Assembly (NCBI GenBank): GCA_028818775.1
Contig: JAPPNE010000089.1
Location: 1-44,859 of the forward strand
DNA: 44,859 bases
Direction: 5' to 3'
From: Deltaproteobacteria bacterium
GTDB taxonomy: Bacteria; Desulfobacterota; Binatia; UBA9968; JAJDTQ01
The notes under the pieces are model-generated. The model was given only the letters and a program-made list of their open reading frames with translations, searched no databases and was not told where the DNA came from. The position numbers were made by a program, and so were the translations under genes. Numbering within the stretch: the first letter of the stretch is position 1; every line of letters starts with the position of its first letter. Below, piece after piece: positions 7,661 to 16,552 of this stretch.

Positions 7661-8728
7661 ATGAACCCTCGCTCACAAGCCCTGTTCTGGCTGCTGGTGC
7701 TGGCGGCGACGCTGCTGCTGGTCTGGCTCCTGAGCGCCATCCTGTTCCCCTTCGTGCTGGGCATCGCCCTCGCCTACGCCCTGGACCCGGCCGCCACCGC
7801 GCTGGAGCGGCGGGGATGCTCCCGCACCGCGGCCACGGTGCTCATCGGCGCCGGCTTCTTCGGCTGCGGCATGGTGCTGTTGCTGCTGCTGATCCCGCCG
7901 GTGGCGGGGCAGGCCGCGGACCTGCTTCAGCGGCTTCCCGGCCTCGTCGCGCGCCTCATCGAGGCCGTCGGCCCTCTCCTCACCCGGGCGCTCAACGCCA
8001 TCGGCGCCGACCAGCCCGAAGGCCTGCACCAGACCATGGCCGGGAACCTGCAGCGCATGGCCGCCTTGGGGCTCGCGCTGCTCAAGGGCGTTCTTGGGGG
8101 CGGCGCCGCGGTCGTCAACGTCGCCACCCTCCTGACCATCACCCCCCTCACCACCTTCTACGTGCTGCGGCAGTGGCCCGGCATCGTCCAGACCGTGGAC
8201 GACTGGCTGCCCCGCGACCATGCCGACGCGGTGCGCGGCATCATGCGCAACATCGACGTGGTGCTCAAGGGGTTCCTCCACGGCTCGGTCATCGTCTGCG
8301 GCGCGCTGGCCGCCTTCTACGGCGTCGCCCTTTCGCTCGCGGGCCTCGACTACGGCCTCACCATCGGACTCGTCACCGGCGCCCTGTCGTTCATCCCCTA
8401 CGTGGGAACTCTCTTCGGGCTGATTTCGTCGGTGGGAGTCGCCCTGTTGCAGTTCTGGCCGGAGTGGGTCCGCATCGCCGTAGTTCTGGGGATCTTTCTC
8501 GCGGGTCAGATCCTGGCCGACTACGTGCTGACCCCGCGAGTCATGGGCAGCCGCATCTCCGTGCATCCCCTGTGGCTGATCTTCGGCCTGCTCGCCGGCG
8601 GCGCCCTCTTCGGCTTCGTGGGCATGCTGCTGTCAATACCGGCCACCGCCGCCATCGGAGTCCTCGCCCGCTTCTTCATCGAGCGCTACAAGGAGTCTTC
8701 GTTGTATCGGGGCGCTGGGGACACCTGA
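7661..8728 (+). CDS. AI-2E family (PerM-like) membrane transporter
   Basis: 355 residues with about eight hydrophobic segments. Two lie at the N-terminus (FWLLVLAATLLLVWLLSAI onwards), one near 60-90, a long hydrophilic stretch with amphipathic helices covers roughly 95-150, and a block of four or five follows at the C-terminus ending in a LSIPATAAIGVLARF helix. This arrangement and the LDYGLTIGLVTGALSFIPYVG motif are typical of the AI-2E/PerM family in the inner membrane. Members include the TqsA autoinducer exporter and sodium/proton antiporters, so the cargo cannot be told from sequence. It stands 107 bases after the LOG-like gene and nearly touches the convergent ABC permease gene at 8733. 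No good ribosome-binding site is seen before the chosen ATG. Confidence 0.9.
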   Translation: MNPRSQALFWLLVLAATLLLVWLLSAILFPFVLGIALAYALDPAATALERRGCSRTAATVLIGAGFFGCGMVLLLLLIPPVAGQAADLLQRLPGLVARLIEAVGPLLTRALNAIGADQPEGLHQTMAGNLQRMAALGLALLKGVLGGGAAVVNVATLLTITPLTTFYVLRQWPGIVQTVDDWLPRDHADAVRGIMRNIDVVLKGFLHGSVIVCGALAAFYGVALSLAGLDYGLTIGLVTGALSFIPYVGTLFGLISSVGVALLQFWPEWVRIAVVLGIFLAGQILADYVLTPRVMGSRISVHPLWLIFGLLAGGALFGFVGMLLSIPATAAIGVLARFFIERYKESSLYRGAGDT

Positions 8729-8732
8729 GCCG

Positions 8733-9500
8733 TCACTGGGTCAGCTTGCGCCGCATGAGGTGGGTCGCCCAGGCGATCAGCGCGCCGGAGAGAACCAGGA
8801 TGTAGGCCACGTCCCAGATGAGCGTGGCGGAGGGCTGGCCGTGGAACGCGGCGCGGGCGAGCCGCACGGGATGGAGCAGCGGCAGGCATTCGGCCACCCA
8901 TAGCCAGGACGCGGACAGGCGTTCCTCCAACGGGAAGAAGACCGATGAGAAGAGGAACAGCGGCGTCAGGAACAGGGTGAAGTAGAAGCTGTAGAGTTCC
9001 ATGGTGCCGATGCGCAGGGTGAAGGCCAGCCCGATGGCGGAGAAGAGCAGGCCCGTGAGCGGTATCACCGCCAGCACCCACAGGGCCTGCGGCAGCGGCG
9101 CGAGCCCGGCCACGGCCACCACGAGCGCGAAGCACAGTCCGTACATGCACGACCGGGTCATGGCCCACAGCAGCTCGCCGGCGACCACGTCCACGGGCTG
9201 GATCGGGGTGGTGAGCATGGCGTCGTAGGCCTTCTCGATGTTCATGCGCACGTAGACGTTGTAGGTCACCTCGAAGCTCGCGCCGTTCATGGCAGCCACG
9301 CACACGAGCCCCGGAGCGAGGAACTCGATGTAGGAGGTGCCGCCCATGGTGGTGATGTAGGCGCCCAGGCCCACGCCCAGAGAGACGAGGTAGAGCACCG
9401 GCTCGAAGAAGTTCGGCAGGATGTTCCATCTCCAGGTGCGGCGGTACATGGTGGCGTTGCGCCGCCACACCGACAGGGCGTGCCGCCAGGACAGGGTCAC
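8733..9500 (-). CDS. ABC-2 type exporter permease
   Basis: 255 residues with six predicted membrane spans and the ABC-2 (NodJ/DrrB-like) signature AYDAMLTTPIQPVDVVAGELLWA in the loop after span two. It is the inner-membrane half of a drug-, lipid- or polysaccharide-type exporter whose ATPase is encoded just upstream (9497-10420). The start is taken as GTG at 9500, which overlaps the ATPase stop in a GTGA arrangement and implies translational coupling; a longer frame reading into the ATPase gene would only duplicate that region in another frame. The protein begins with a basic stretch (WRRNATMYRRTWRW) before the first span, as usual for this family. The cargo is unknown. The gene is convergent with the AI-2E permease gene, 4 bases away. 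Confidence 0.9.
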   Translation of the reverse strand: MTLSWRHALSVWRRNATMYRRTWRWNILPNFFEPVLYLVSLGVGLGAYITTMGGTSYIEFLAPGLVCVAAMNGASFEVTYNVYVRMNIEKAYDAMLTTPIQPVDVVAGELLWAMTRSCMYGLCFALVVAVAGLAPLPQALWVLAVIPLTGLLFSAIGLAFTLRIGTMELYSFYFTLFLTPLFLFSSVFFPLEERLSASWLWVAECLPLLHPVRLARAAFHGQPSATLIWDVAYILVLSGALIAWATHLMRRKLTQ

Positions 9501-10420
9501 CGGTCGTCCTCGAGGCGCGTGCCGGTGAGGGAGAGGAAGACGTCCTCCAGGTTCGTGGGACGTGCCACCATCGCCCGGTCGTCGAACCCCGGGCGCTTGC
9601 GGATACGCTCCAGCAACGGGCCGGCCTCGTCCGTGTAGAGCATGGTGCGGTTGCCCGCGCGGTAGCGTGGCGGGCTCTCTTCGAGGCCGCGCAGGAGGGC
9701 GTGCTCCTCCTCGGGGGTGGCGTCGAGCTCCACGGTCTCCTGCGCCAGGTAGCGCTCGATGAGCGCTTCGGGCGCGCCCTGGGCGATGACGTCGCCGGCG
9801 GACATGATGGCGACGACGTCGCACAGCCGCTGGGCCTCGTCCATGTAGTGGGTGGTCAGGAGCACGGTGGTGCCGCCCCGGCGCAGCTCGCGCACCCGCG
9901 ACCACAGCGCCAGCCGTACGGCCGGGTCGAGTCCGGTGGTAGGCTCGTCGAGGATCAGCAGCTCCGGCCGGTTCATCAGCGAGAGGGCCACGGCCAACCG
10001 GCGCTGATAGCCGCCGGACAGCTTGTTCACCGGCACGTCCGCGTGGGAGCGCAGCTCCAGGAAGTCGAGAAGCTCTTCCACCCGGCGTGCCAGGTCCGCG
10101 CCGTCCATGAGGTGGTAGCGGCCGAACACGGTGAGGTTGGCGCGCGGCGAGATGGTCTCGATGAAGACGTTCTGCTGGAGCGTCACGCCCAACCGCCGCC
10201 GCACCGCGCGCACGTGGCGCGCCGCGTCCATGCCGAAGACGCGCACTTCCCCGCTCGTGGGCAAGGTGACGCCGTAGATCATCCGGAGCGTCGTGGTCTT
10301 GCCCGCCCCGTTGGGACCCAGCAGTCCGAAGCAGACCCCCGCGGGCACGTTCAGGGTCAGATCGTCCACCGCCACCCGCTCGCCGAAGCGCTTGGTGACG
10401 CCGGAGAGATGAACGATCAC
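9497..10420 (-). CDS. ABC exporter ATP-binding protein
   Basis: About 307 residues from a GTG start at 10420; an upstream in-frame ATG at 10486 would overlap the preceding amidohydrolase gene. The nucleotide-binding domain is complete: Walker A GPNGAGKTT, Q-loop in TLQQNVF, signature LSGGYQRR, Walker B LLILDEPTTGLD and the switch His in LLTTHYMDEAQ. The C-terminal 80 residues carry the PTNLEDVFLSLTGTRLED element common to DrrA/NodI/CcmA-type ATPases. It energises the permease encoded at 8733-9500, with which it overlaps by four bases. The order amidohydrolase, ATPase, permease on one strand suggests an operon, but no functional link to the amidohydrolase is evident. Confidence 0.94.
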   Translation of the reverse strand: MIVHLSGVTKRFGERVAVDDLTLNVPAGVCFGLLGPNGAGKTTTLRMIYGVTLPTSGEVRVFGMDAARHVRAVRRRLGVTLQQNVFIETISPRANLTVFGRYHLMDGADLARRVEELLDFLELRSHADVPVNKLSGGYQRRLAVALSLMNRPELLILDEPTTGLDPAVRLALWSRVRELRRGGTTVLLTTHYMDEAQRLCDVVAIMSAGDVIAQGAPEALIERYLAQETVELDATPEEEHALLRGLEESPPRYRAGNRTMLYTDEAGPLLERIRKRPGFDDRAMVARPTNLEDVFLSLTGTRLEDDR

Positions 10421-10448
10421 GCCCCGGCCGCGGCCGAAAGGCGGTGCC

Positions 10449-11513
10449 TCAGTGGAGGCCGTAGAAGCGGCGCGCGTTGTCCCCAAGGACGGCGACCTTG
10501 TCCCCTTCCGACAGCTCCGCGTGGTCGCGCGTCTCCTCGATCATCTTCCGCGCCGCGGGCAGGTCCACCTCGTGGGGATAGTCCGAGGAGTACGCGAAGG
10601 GCTCGATGCCCACGCGCCGGGCCAGGTACGGCAGGCTCGCGTCGTTGCCTTCGCAGCCGATGAGGATCTGCCCGCCCGCGATGTATTCGGGCAGCGGCTT
10701 GCACGACAGCCCTTCCAGCTCCGCGTCCCGCTCCATGCGGTCGGCGATGCAGGTGAGCCAGGCGCATCCGCCCTCCAGGAACGCCACCTTGAGGGTCGGG
10801 TAGCGGTCGAACCAGCCGTGGTAGATGAACGACACCAGCGCGATCATCAGCGGCACCGGGTGATGCAACAGCCGGGAGCCCAGCCGGCTGCTGAACGAAT
10901 CCAGGCCCACGCCGCGGTTGGAGCCTCCGTGGATGCCCAGCGCGCACCCCAGCTCCGCCGCCTCTTCGTACACGGGCGCGTAGAACTCGTGGCCGAGATG
11001 CAGTCCCAGGCCGGTGGAGGGAAGCATGCCGCCCAAGAGCCCCAACTCCTTCACGCACCGGCGCAGCTCCGCGGCCGCGGCCTTGGGATCCTGCATGGGC
11101 AGCAGCGCGATGGGATGCAGCCGCTTGCTGACGCCGCGGTATCGCTCCGTCACGTAGTCGTTGTAGGCGCGGCACACCTTGACCGCGTAGCTCGGCTGCT
11201 GGATGAATCCCAGGGACAGCCCCTCGGTGGCGTAGAGGACCGAGTCGGTGAGCTCCGCCTTCTTGACGAACTCGAAGATGTCCTCGCCCGAGCCCGTGCG
11301 TTCGTCGCTGGCGCGCACCGGGTGGACGCGGCTCTGCGCGGTCATCTCCTCGGTCTCGGGGTAGTGCATGCCGTCGATGGACGGGAACACACCCGCGCGG
11401 TTGCGCGGCGGATGCAGCGCGTACTCCTTGGCATCCGGCACCATGTACTCGGCCATCTCGGGTATGGACTCGATCAGGTGGCCGTCGGCATCGACAACGG
11501 AAATCTCGCTCAT
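10449..11513 (-). CDS. Amidohydrolase-family metal-dependent hydrolase/decarboxylase
   Basis: 354 residues, cytoplasmic. It has the amidohydrolase_2 (ACMSD-like) layout: an N-terminal metal site DADGHL at 8-13, a barrel His in LGIHGG near 198, a second in SFIYHGWFDRYPTLKVAFLEGG and a C-terminal Asp in SSDYPHEVD. In this family a single divalent metal, usually zinc, supports hydrolysis or non-oxidative decarboxylation of aromatic and related acids. The ribosome site GGGAGG lies 7 bases before the ATG. The gene leads a minus-strand unit ending in the ABC exporter pair. With UbiD, VOC, class II aldolase and CitE-like genes nearby, it adds to a catabolic flavour of the accessory parts of the window. 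The substrate is unassigned. Confidence 0.9.
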   Translation of the reverse strand: MSEISVVDADGHLIESIPEMAEYMVPDAKEYALHPPRNRAGVFPSIDGMHYPETEEMTAQSRVHPVRASDERTGSGEDIFEFVKKAELTDSVLYATEGLSLGFIQQPSYAVKVCRAYNDYVTERYRGVSKRLHPIALLPMQDPKAAAAELRRCVKELGLLGGMLPSTGLGLHLGHEFYAPVYEEAAELGCALGIHGGSNRGVGLDSFSSRLGSRLLHHPVPLMIALVSFIYHGWFDRYPTLKVAFLEGGCAWLTCIADRMERDAELEGLSCKPLPEYIAGGQILIGCEGNDASLPYLARRVGIEPFAYSSDYPHEVDLPAARKMIEETRDHAELSEGDKVAVLGDNARRFYGLH

Positions 11514-11570
11514 GGCAAACCTCCCGTGGGCAGGGTTGAAAGTTGGACTAACACCGGGACGCCGTAGCGG

Positions 11571-12782
11571 TCAATCCCTGCGCAGCCGCAGGGGAATGAC
11601 CATGCACGCGCCCACGAGCAGGCAGACGCCGGGGAAGAAAAAGGCGGCCATGATGCCGAAACGCTCGCTGAGATATCCCGCCAGCGTGGGCGCCGGAACC
11701 ACGAGAATGTGTGTGCCCAGGGACACCAGTCCGAAGGACGATGCCTGACTCTCCTTGTCGGCCACGTCCAGCGCGACCGTCGTGGTCACGTTGGCCACCG
11801 TGTAGAACAGAAATCCCATGGCGAAGACGACGGCCCCCAGGGCCAGGCCCGGGGCGGCCCATCGCAGCAGGAAATAGGTAAGCCCAAGGGCCGCCAGCGA
11901 AGGCGCCAGAACCACCTTGCGGCCCAGCCGGTCTGACAGCACTCCCATTATAGGCTGGGCGATCAGGCCCGACACCGCCATCGGCGTCAGGTAAATGCCC
12001 ATCTCGGGGTTGGACAGGCCCAGGTGCTCGACGATGTAGATGGGCAGGAAGGTGATCGCCACCTGGCGCGCCATCTGATTGAAGCTTCGCACCAGCGTCA
12101 CCACCAGGATCGCGGGGTTCCGCGCCAGCACCTTGAGCTCCTGGAACGGCCTGGGCTTCTTCGTCGGAACCTCGTCGCCCTCGAACATGCGCGCGCCGTA
12201 CAGCCACACCAGGCCGGCGCACGCCAGCGCCACCAGGAGCTGGCTTTCCGCCAGGGCCTGCCACGAGAAGCTGGCCAGCAGGAAGCCGACGGTCAGGTAG
12301 GTGACGGTGTTGCCCAGGGTGGCGCCCATGCCGTAGAGCGCCACGGCCGTGCCCCGGCTCTCCGGGAAACGGTTCGACAGCGAGGCCACGGACGCAGGAT
12401 GAAACAGCGTGGTGCCGGTGGCCAGGAGCGCCACGGCGAACAGCGCCCAGCCATACCCGGGCAACGCCCCCAGCACCCAGTAGCAGAGCCCCATGCACAC
12501 CAGCGAGGAAGTCACGATGAGCCCGCGCAGGCGCACCCAGGTGTCGGCGATGATGCCGGACGGAACGTCCAGGGCAGCCTGACCGAACATGCGCATGGAG
12601 GACAGGCCGCCCACCTGAACGTCGTTGAGCCCCATGCCCGCCTTGAGGGTGGGAAGGAGCATGGTGATGAGCTGCATGAACCAGTGGATGGCGAGGTGCG
12701 CCAGGGTGATGAAGCCCAGGAACCGGAGGCGTTCCCGGCCCACTTGCGCGGCCAGACCGCGAATCTGCTCAAGCGTCTTCAT
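11571..12782 (-). CDS. MFS permease
   Basis: 403 residues with twelve hydrophobic segments in two sets of six, the major facilitator layout. The cytoplasmic loop between helices 2 and 3 reads GIIADTWVRLRG, a degenerate form of the GxxxDRxGRR motif, while the matching loop in the second half reads GVLSDRLGRKVV and is well conserved. This is a secondary transporter of the inner membrane. The central loop between helices 6 and 7 (about 190-215) is short and hydrophilic (GDEVPTKKPRP). The cargo cannot be inferred. It sits between the amidohydrolase and nicotinate phosphoribosyltransferase genes, with 57- and 31-base gaps. Alternative members of the same fold, such as sugar or aromatic acid permeases, cannot be separated by eye. 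Confidence 0.92.
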   Translation of the reverse strand: MKTLEQIRGLAAQVGRERLRFLGFITLAHLAIHWFMQLITMLLPTLKAGMGLNDVQVGGLSSMRMFGQAALDVPSGIIADTWVRLRGLIVTSSLVCMGLCYWVLGALPGYGWALFAVALLATGTTLFHPASVASLSNRFPESRGTAVALYGMGATLGNTVTYLTVGFLLASFSWQALAESQLLVALACAGLVWLYGARMFEGDEVPTKKPRPFQELKVLARNPAILVVTLVRSFNQMARQVAITFLPIYIVEHLGLSNPEMGIYLTPMAVSGLIAQPIMGVLSDRLGRKVVLAPSLAALGLTYFLLRWAAPGLALGAVVFAMGFLFYTVANVTTTVALDVADKESQASSFGLVSLGTHILVVPAPTLAGYLSERFGIMAAFFFPGVCLLVGACMVIPLRLRRD

Positions 12783-12813
12783 GAGGGTCCTTGGAGCAGC
12801 GTCCCGCCCGCCG

Positions 12814-14304
12814 TCACCGGCCGGCCAGTCCGTTGTCGCCGCGGGCCTGGAGCACGAGCCTGGTCTTCATCTCGTGGAGTCGCGCCTCCAGCCCGACGGG
12901 ATACTCGTGCGGGTTGACCCGGCGCTTGATGCTGTTATGGAAACACGACAGCTCGGCCTGGGTCTTCTCCTTGGCCGCGTGCACCGAGGGTACGTCGTAC
13001 ACCAGCTCGCCGCCGCGGAACACCGGCACCAGCAGGTCCTGGCACTCGGTGCCGGCGGCGATGTGTTTCCTGCGAGTCATGTTCATGGGGTCGACGATGG
13101 TGCAGCCGTCGGCGATGCCCAGGTTCTCGTCGTAGATGGCATCCGCCACGTACCGGTCGCCCTGGCGAAAACGCCGCGTCTGGAGGATGCCGGGCGTCGA
13201 CACCTTGACGGCCTGCTCGGACAGCTTCACCTTGTTGACCCATTCGTTGCCGTTGCCCGCGGAACGGACGCACGACAGCTTGTAGACGCCGCCGAGGGCG
13301 GGCTGGTCGAAGGCCGTGGCGAGCCGGGTGCCCACCCCCCAGACGTTGATGCGCGCGCCCTCCTCCTTGAGGGACGCGATCAGGTGCTCGTCCAGGTCGT
13401 TGCTGCCGACGATGACCGCTTCGGGGAAACCGGCCTCGTCCAGGATGCGGCGCGCCTCGATGCTGAGGAACGCCAGATCGCCCGAGTCCAGCCGGATGCC
13501 CACCATCTCGTGGCCGCGCTGCCGCAGCTTGCGGCCGATCTCCACGGCCTTGCGCACCCCGTTCAGGCTGTCGAACGTGTCCACCAGCAGCAGGCAGTTG
13601 TTGGGCATGGCGTCGGCGTAGGTCTCGAAGGCCTCCATCTCGTCATTGAACGACAGCACCCAACTGTGTGCGTGGGTGCCCTTGACCGGAATGTCGAAGA
13701 GCTTGCCGGCCAGGGCGTTGGAGGTTCCCGCGCACCCGCCCACGTAGGCCGCCCGGCTCGCCGCCAGGGCGCCGTCGAAACCCTGGGCGCGCCGGAGCCC
13801 GAACTCCAGCACGGACTCCCCGCGCGCCGACTGGCACACCCGCGCCGCCTTGGTGGCGATGAGCGTCTGGAAGCAGAGGATGTTGAGCAGCACCGTCTCC
13901 AGGATCTGGCATTGCAGGATGGGGCCGCGCACCCGCACCAGGGGCTCGTGAGGGAACACCACCGTTCCCTCCGGCACCGCGTCCACGTCGCAGACGAAGC
14001 GGGCCTCCCGCAGGTAGTCCAGGAAGGCGTCCTCGAACATGCGCTCGCCGTCGTTGCCGCGCAGCCCCGACAGATATTCGAGGTCGCTGGCGTCGAACCC
14101 GAAACGGGTGAGCACCCCCACCACGTGCCCAAGGCCGCAACCCACGGCAAAGCCTCCCTGGTAGGGGTTCTCGCGGAACGAGAGGTGAAACACCGCTTCC
14201 TTCGTGTCGGTCCCGGACTTCCAGTAGGCGTAAGCCATGGTGAGCTGGTAGAGGTCCGTGAGGAGCGCGAGCGAATTGGCGTAGAGCTGTTCGAGCGTGT
14301 GCAT
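12814..14304 (-). CDS. pncB: Nicotinate phosphoribosyltransferase
   Basis: About 496 residues from the ATG at 14304; a start at 14322 would add six residues. Hallmarks are LLTDLYQLTMAYAYWKSG at the N-terminus, FRENPYQGGFAV, the GLRRAQGFDGALAASRAAY segment and GTHAHSWVLSF carrying the active-site His, then DTFDSLNGV and GIRLDSGDLAFLS. It converts nicotinate and PRPP, with ATP hydrolysis, to nicotinate mononucleotide in the Preiss-Handler route to NAD. The length fits the longer bacterial form with a C-terminal domain that contains Cys and His residues. It is 31 bases upstream of the MFS permease gene, which might therefore import nicotinate or another pyridine; that link is inference. It is divergent from the aldolase gene at 14409. 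Confidence 0.95.
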   Translation of the reverse strand: MHTLEQLYANSLALLTDLYQLTMAYAYWKSGTDTKEAVFHLSFRENPYQGGFAVGCGLGHVVGVLTRFGFDASDLEYLSGLRGNDGERMFEDAFLDYLREARFVCDVDAVPEGTVVFPHEPLVRVRGPILQCQILETVLLNILCFQTLIATKAARVCQSARGESVLEFGLRRAQGFDGALAASRAAYVGGCAGTSNALAGKLFDIPVKGTHAHSWVLSFNDEMEAFETYADAMPNNCLLLVDTFDSLNGVRKAVEIGRKLRQRGHEMVGIRLDSGDLAFLSIEARRILDEAGFPEAVIVGSNDLDEHLIASLKEEGARINVWGVGTRLATAFDQPALGGVYKLSCVRSAGNGNEWVNKVKLSEQAVKVSTPGILQTRRFRQGDRYVADAIYDENLGIADGCTIVDPMNMTRRKHIAAGTECQDLLVPVFRGGELVYDVPSVHAAKEKTQAELSCFHNSIKRRVNPHEYPVGLEARLHEMKTRLVLQARGDNGLAGR

Positions 14305-14408
14305 GAATGAACCCCGAGGCATTTGCGCCGTGCGGCCGATTTGTTACAAATCACCTCCACGGCCCTGCGTCAACACGTGGGTCAAGGGCCGGTTGCAAGG
14401 AGGCAAAA

Positions 14409-15173
14409 GTGGCGCAGCCTGAAGAAACACGGTTGTACGACCGGGAGGCGGCGCGGCAGGCGCGGGTGGATCTCGCCGCCGCCTACCGGCTCGCGGTGCG
14501 GTTCGGCTTTCACGAGGCCATCGACAACCACTTCAGCCTGCTCCTGCCCGGCCAGGACGCGCTGATGCTGTTGAACCCCTATCCGTTGCACTGGACGGAA
14601 GTGACGGCCGGGAACCTCCTGCTGGCGGATTTCGAGGGGAACCGCCTGGAAGGCGAACACGAGGTGGAGCCCACCGCGCTGCACATCCACGCGCCGCTGC
14701 ACCAAGCCAACCCGCGCGGGTTCCGCTGCGTGCTGCACACCCATATGCCCTACGCCAGCGCCATCGCCTGCCGGCAGGGCGGACGCCTGGAGATGGTGCA
14801 CCAGGTGAGCAGCCGGTTCGACGGCGACGTCGCCTACCTCGAAGACTACAACGGACTCGTCCTCGACCGCACGGAAGGGAACCGCATCGCGCGGGTGATG
14901 GGCGACAAGAACGTGCTCTTCATGGCCAACCACGGCGTCATCACCGCCGGCAGAACCGTCGCGGAAGCCTTCGACCGGCTCTATTTCCTGGAACGCGCCT
15001 GCAAGGTGCAGGTGCTGGCGGAGATGGGCGGACACCCGCTCCAGCGCATCACGCACGAGACCGCCGAGCTGCTGCGGCGCCAGCGGGGTGAAGGCGAGAA
15101 CCCCGCGGCCGAGCTGCACTTCGCCGCCCTGAAACGCATTCTCGACCGGGAAGAGCCCGACTACGCGGACTGA
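14409..15173 (+). CDS. Class II aldolase/adducin family protein
   Basis: 254 residues from a GTG start with AAGGAGG a few bases upstream; a longer in-frame ATG at 14307 has no such site and would run into the divergent pncB start. The class II aldolase fold is shown by GFHEAIDNHFSLLLPG at the N-terminus, the zinc site VLHTHMPYASAIA near the middle, and MANHGVITAGRTVAEAF, where the third His completes the metal triad. Family members cleave phosphorylated sugars such as fuculose-1-phosphate or act on decarboxylated or epimerised substrates; several close relatives have no proven aldolase reaction. No sugar kinase or isomerase gene is beside it. It appears to be a single-gene unit. Confidence 0.92.
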   Translation: MAQPEETRLYDREAARQARVDLAAAYRLAVRFGFHEAIDNHFSLLLPGQDALMLLNPYPLHWTEVTAGNLLLADFEGNRLEGEHEVEPTALHIHAPLHQANPRGFRCVLHTHMPYASAIACRQGGRLEMVHQVSSRFDGDVAYLEDYNGLVLDRTEGNRIARVMGDKNVLFMANHGVITAGRTVAEAFDRLYFLERACKVQVLAEMGGHPLQRITHETAELLRRQRGEGENPAAELHFAALKRILDREEPDYAD

Positions 15174-15209
15174 CGCGGTCCCCGGCTGCTGCCCCGCTGT
15201 TCCTGGTCA

Positions 15210-15941
15210 CTACGGCTTGCGCCCGAAGATATACGCCACGCCGATGCTCAGGAGGTAAAGGGCGATGAGCGGCCCCGCCAGGAGCACCTGCGAGACCACG
15301 TCCGGCGGCGTCAATACCGCCGCGAGCACGAACATCACCAGAACGGCGTAGCGGAAATGGTGCCACAGGAAGCGGTGGTTCCAGATGCCCGCGCGCGCCA
15401 GGAAGAACGAGAACACCGGCAGTTGGAAGGTCACCCCGAAGGCGACGACGATGCGGAAGAAGAAGGAGAAATACTCGGAGACGCGGATCTCCGGGTTGAC
15501 CTGCAGCGACCCGTACTGGTCGAGGAAATACAGAAACGCCACCGGCAGGACGGCCTGGTAGCAGAAGAGCGCGCCGGAAAGGAAGAAGACAGTGGTGGCG
15601 CTGACGAAACCCACCATGTATCGGGTCTTCCCCTCGGCGCCGAACGCCGGCGCCACCATGCGCCACGACTGGAGGAAGATGACCGGGCTCCCGGCGAGCA
15701 CTCCGGCGAGGAACGCCACCTTGATCTCGACGAAGAAGACCTCCGCCACGCCCGTGCCGATGAGGCTCTGCCCGGGTTGAAGCCGGCTCTTGAGGGGTTC
15801 TACCAGGACTTCGAAGAGTTGCGGCGCAAGCAGAAAGCCCACGACGAACGGAACGAACACGGCGGCCAGTGACCATGCGACACACGAACGTATCCGCTCC
15901 ATCTGGTGGACGAACTTGGGCAGGATCGGATCGTCGGTCAT
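15210..15941 (-). CDS. tatC: Sec-independent translocase subunit TatC
   Basis: 243 residues, near the usual length, with six membrane spans. The N-terminal region (LPKFVHQMERIRSCV) matches the cytoplasmic segment that carries the TatC ELR-type element, although HQMERIR replaces the usual HLxELRxR. The PxxFxxxxPxxxAF-like loop and the VxPPD element after span five (LTPPDVVSQ) are conserved. TatC recognises twin-arginine signals and builds the Tat pore with TatA/TatB, which are not in this window. The Tat-dependent protein at 1-202 is a possible client. The gene is convergent with the class II aldolase gene, and its promoter region faces the lipoprotein gene at 16191. Confidence 0.93.
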   Translation of the reverse strand: MTDDPILPKFVHQMERIRSCVAWSLAAVFVPFVVGFLLAPQLFEVLVEPLKSRLQPGQSLIGTGVAEVFFVEIKVAFLAGVLAGSPVIFLQSWRMVAPAFGAEGKTRYMVGFVSATTVFFLSGALFCYQAVLPVAFLYFLDQYGSLQVNPEIRVSEYFSFFFRIVVAFGVTFQLPVFSFFLARAGIWNHRFLWHHFRYAVLVMFVLAAVLTPPDVVSQVLLAGPLIALYLLSIGVAYIFGRKP

Positions 15942-16097
15942 ATGCGGGGCGTTCCAACGGCCGGCACGCCGGTATCCTTCGCCCGCGGGCTGCGGATCCG
16001 GGCCTACCTGTGTGTATCAGATCATCGGACAGCACGCGACGAAAGCCGCAAAATTGCCCTCGCCCGGCTTTAGGCGGCCGGAATTGAGAACAAACTG

Positions 16098-16126
16098 TTG
16101 AGTTTTCTTGAGATTCAAGCTAAGAT
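16098..16126 (+). promoter_or_regulatory. Sigma-70-type promoter of the small lipoprotein gene
   Basis: TTGAGT (16098-16103) and TAAGAT (16121-16126) are spaced by exactly 17 bases, giving a good housekeeping promoter about 65 bases ahead of the GTG start at 16191. The surrounding DNA is AT-rich for this window. A short hairpin (CACGT...ACGTG, 16138-16155) lies in the leader. Strong constitutive expression would suit an abundant structural lipoprotein. Confidence 0.55.
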
Positions 16127-16190
16127 GCCGCGCAATCCACGTCACTCTTAACGTGATGTCAGAAGCATGACGTCCCAGAAGGAGGCACCT

Positions 16191-16523
16191 GTGAAGCTTT
16201 CAACGAAATTCGCCAGCTTGGCCGGAAAATCGGCCGTCGCATTGGCCGCCGTGGCGCTGCTCGGCACCGGCTGTATTCCCGAGCACGAGCATCCGGACTA
16301 CAAGGTGAACGTCCAGGCGGTGGAGAGCGCGACCAAGAAGGCGGAAGCCGCGGGCTCGGGCGCGAACGCTGCCGCCGACAAGGCCTCGGCCGCTGCCAAG
16401 CAGGCTGAAGCCGCCGCCGCAAAGGCCGGCGAGGCCGCCGCTCGGGCCGAAGCCGCGGCGGAACGCGCCGAGCGCGCTGCCGCGAAGGCGGAAGCTGCGT
16501 TCGAAAAGTCCATGAAGAAGTAA
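16191..16523 (+). CDS. Ala-rich Lpp/OprI-like lipoprotein
   Basis: 110 residues from a GTG with GAAGGAGG upstream; an in-frame ATG 24 bases earlier has no site. A signal peptide ends in LLGTGC with the lipidated Cys at 28, so the mature chain starts CIPEHEHPDYK. From about residue 45 onward the chain is almost only Ala, Glu, Lys and Arg in a heptad-like pattern (EAAARAEAAAERAERAAAKA), predicting a long trimeric coiled coil as in E. coli Lpp and Pseudomonas OprI. It ends in MKK, and in Lpp the terminal Lys is joined to peptidoglycan. The likely role is tethering the outer membrane to the wall. The low-complexity body means similarity searches will be weak, so the family is inferred from architecture. 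It is convergent with murJ. Confidence 0.85.
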   Translation: MKLSTKFASLAGKSAVALAAVALLGTGCIPEHEHPDYKVNVQAVESATKKAEAAGSGANAAADKASAAAKQAEAAAAKAGEAAARAEAAAERAERAAAKAEAAFEKSMKK

Positions 16524-16552
16524 GCCGGCACGCTTACAACCCCAACCTCACC

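Noticed and set aside
12625..14310. Open frame of about 560 codons opposite pncB
   Set aside because: It is antisense to a clear nicotinate phosphoribosyltransferase, has no recognisable domain and shows the His/Val/Arg-rich make-up of GC-rich shadow frames.
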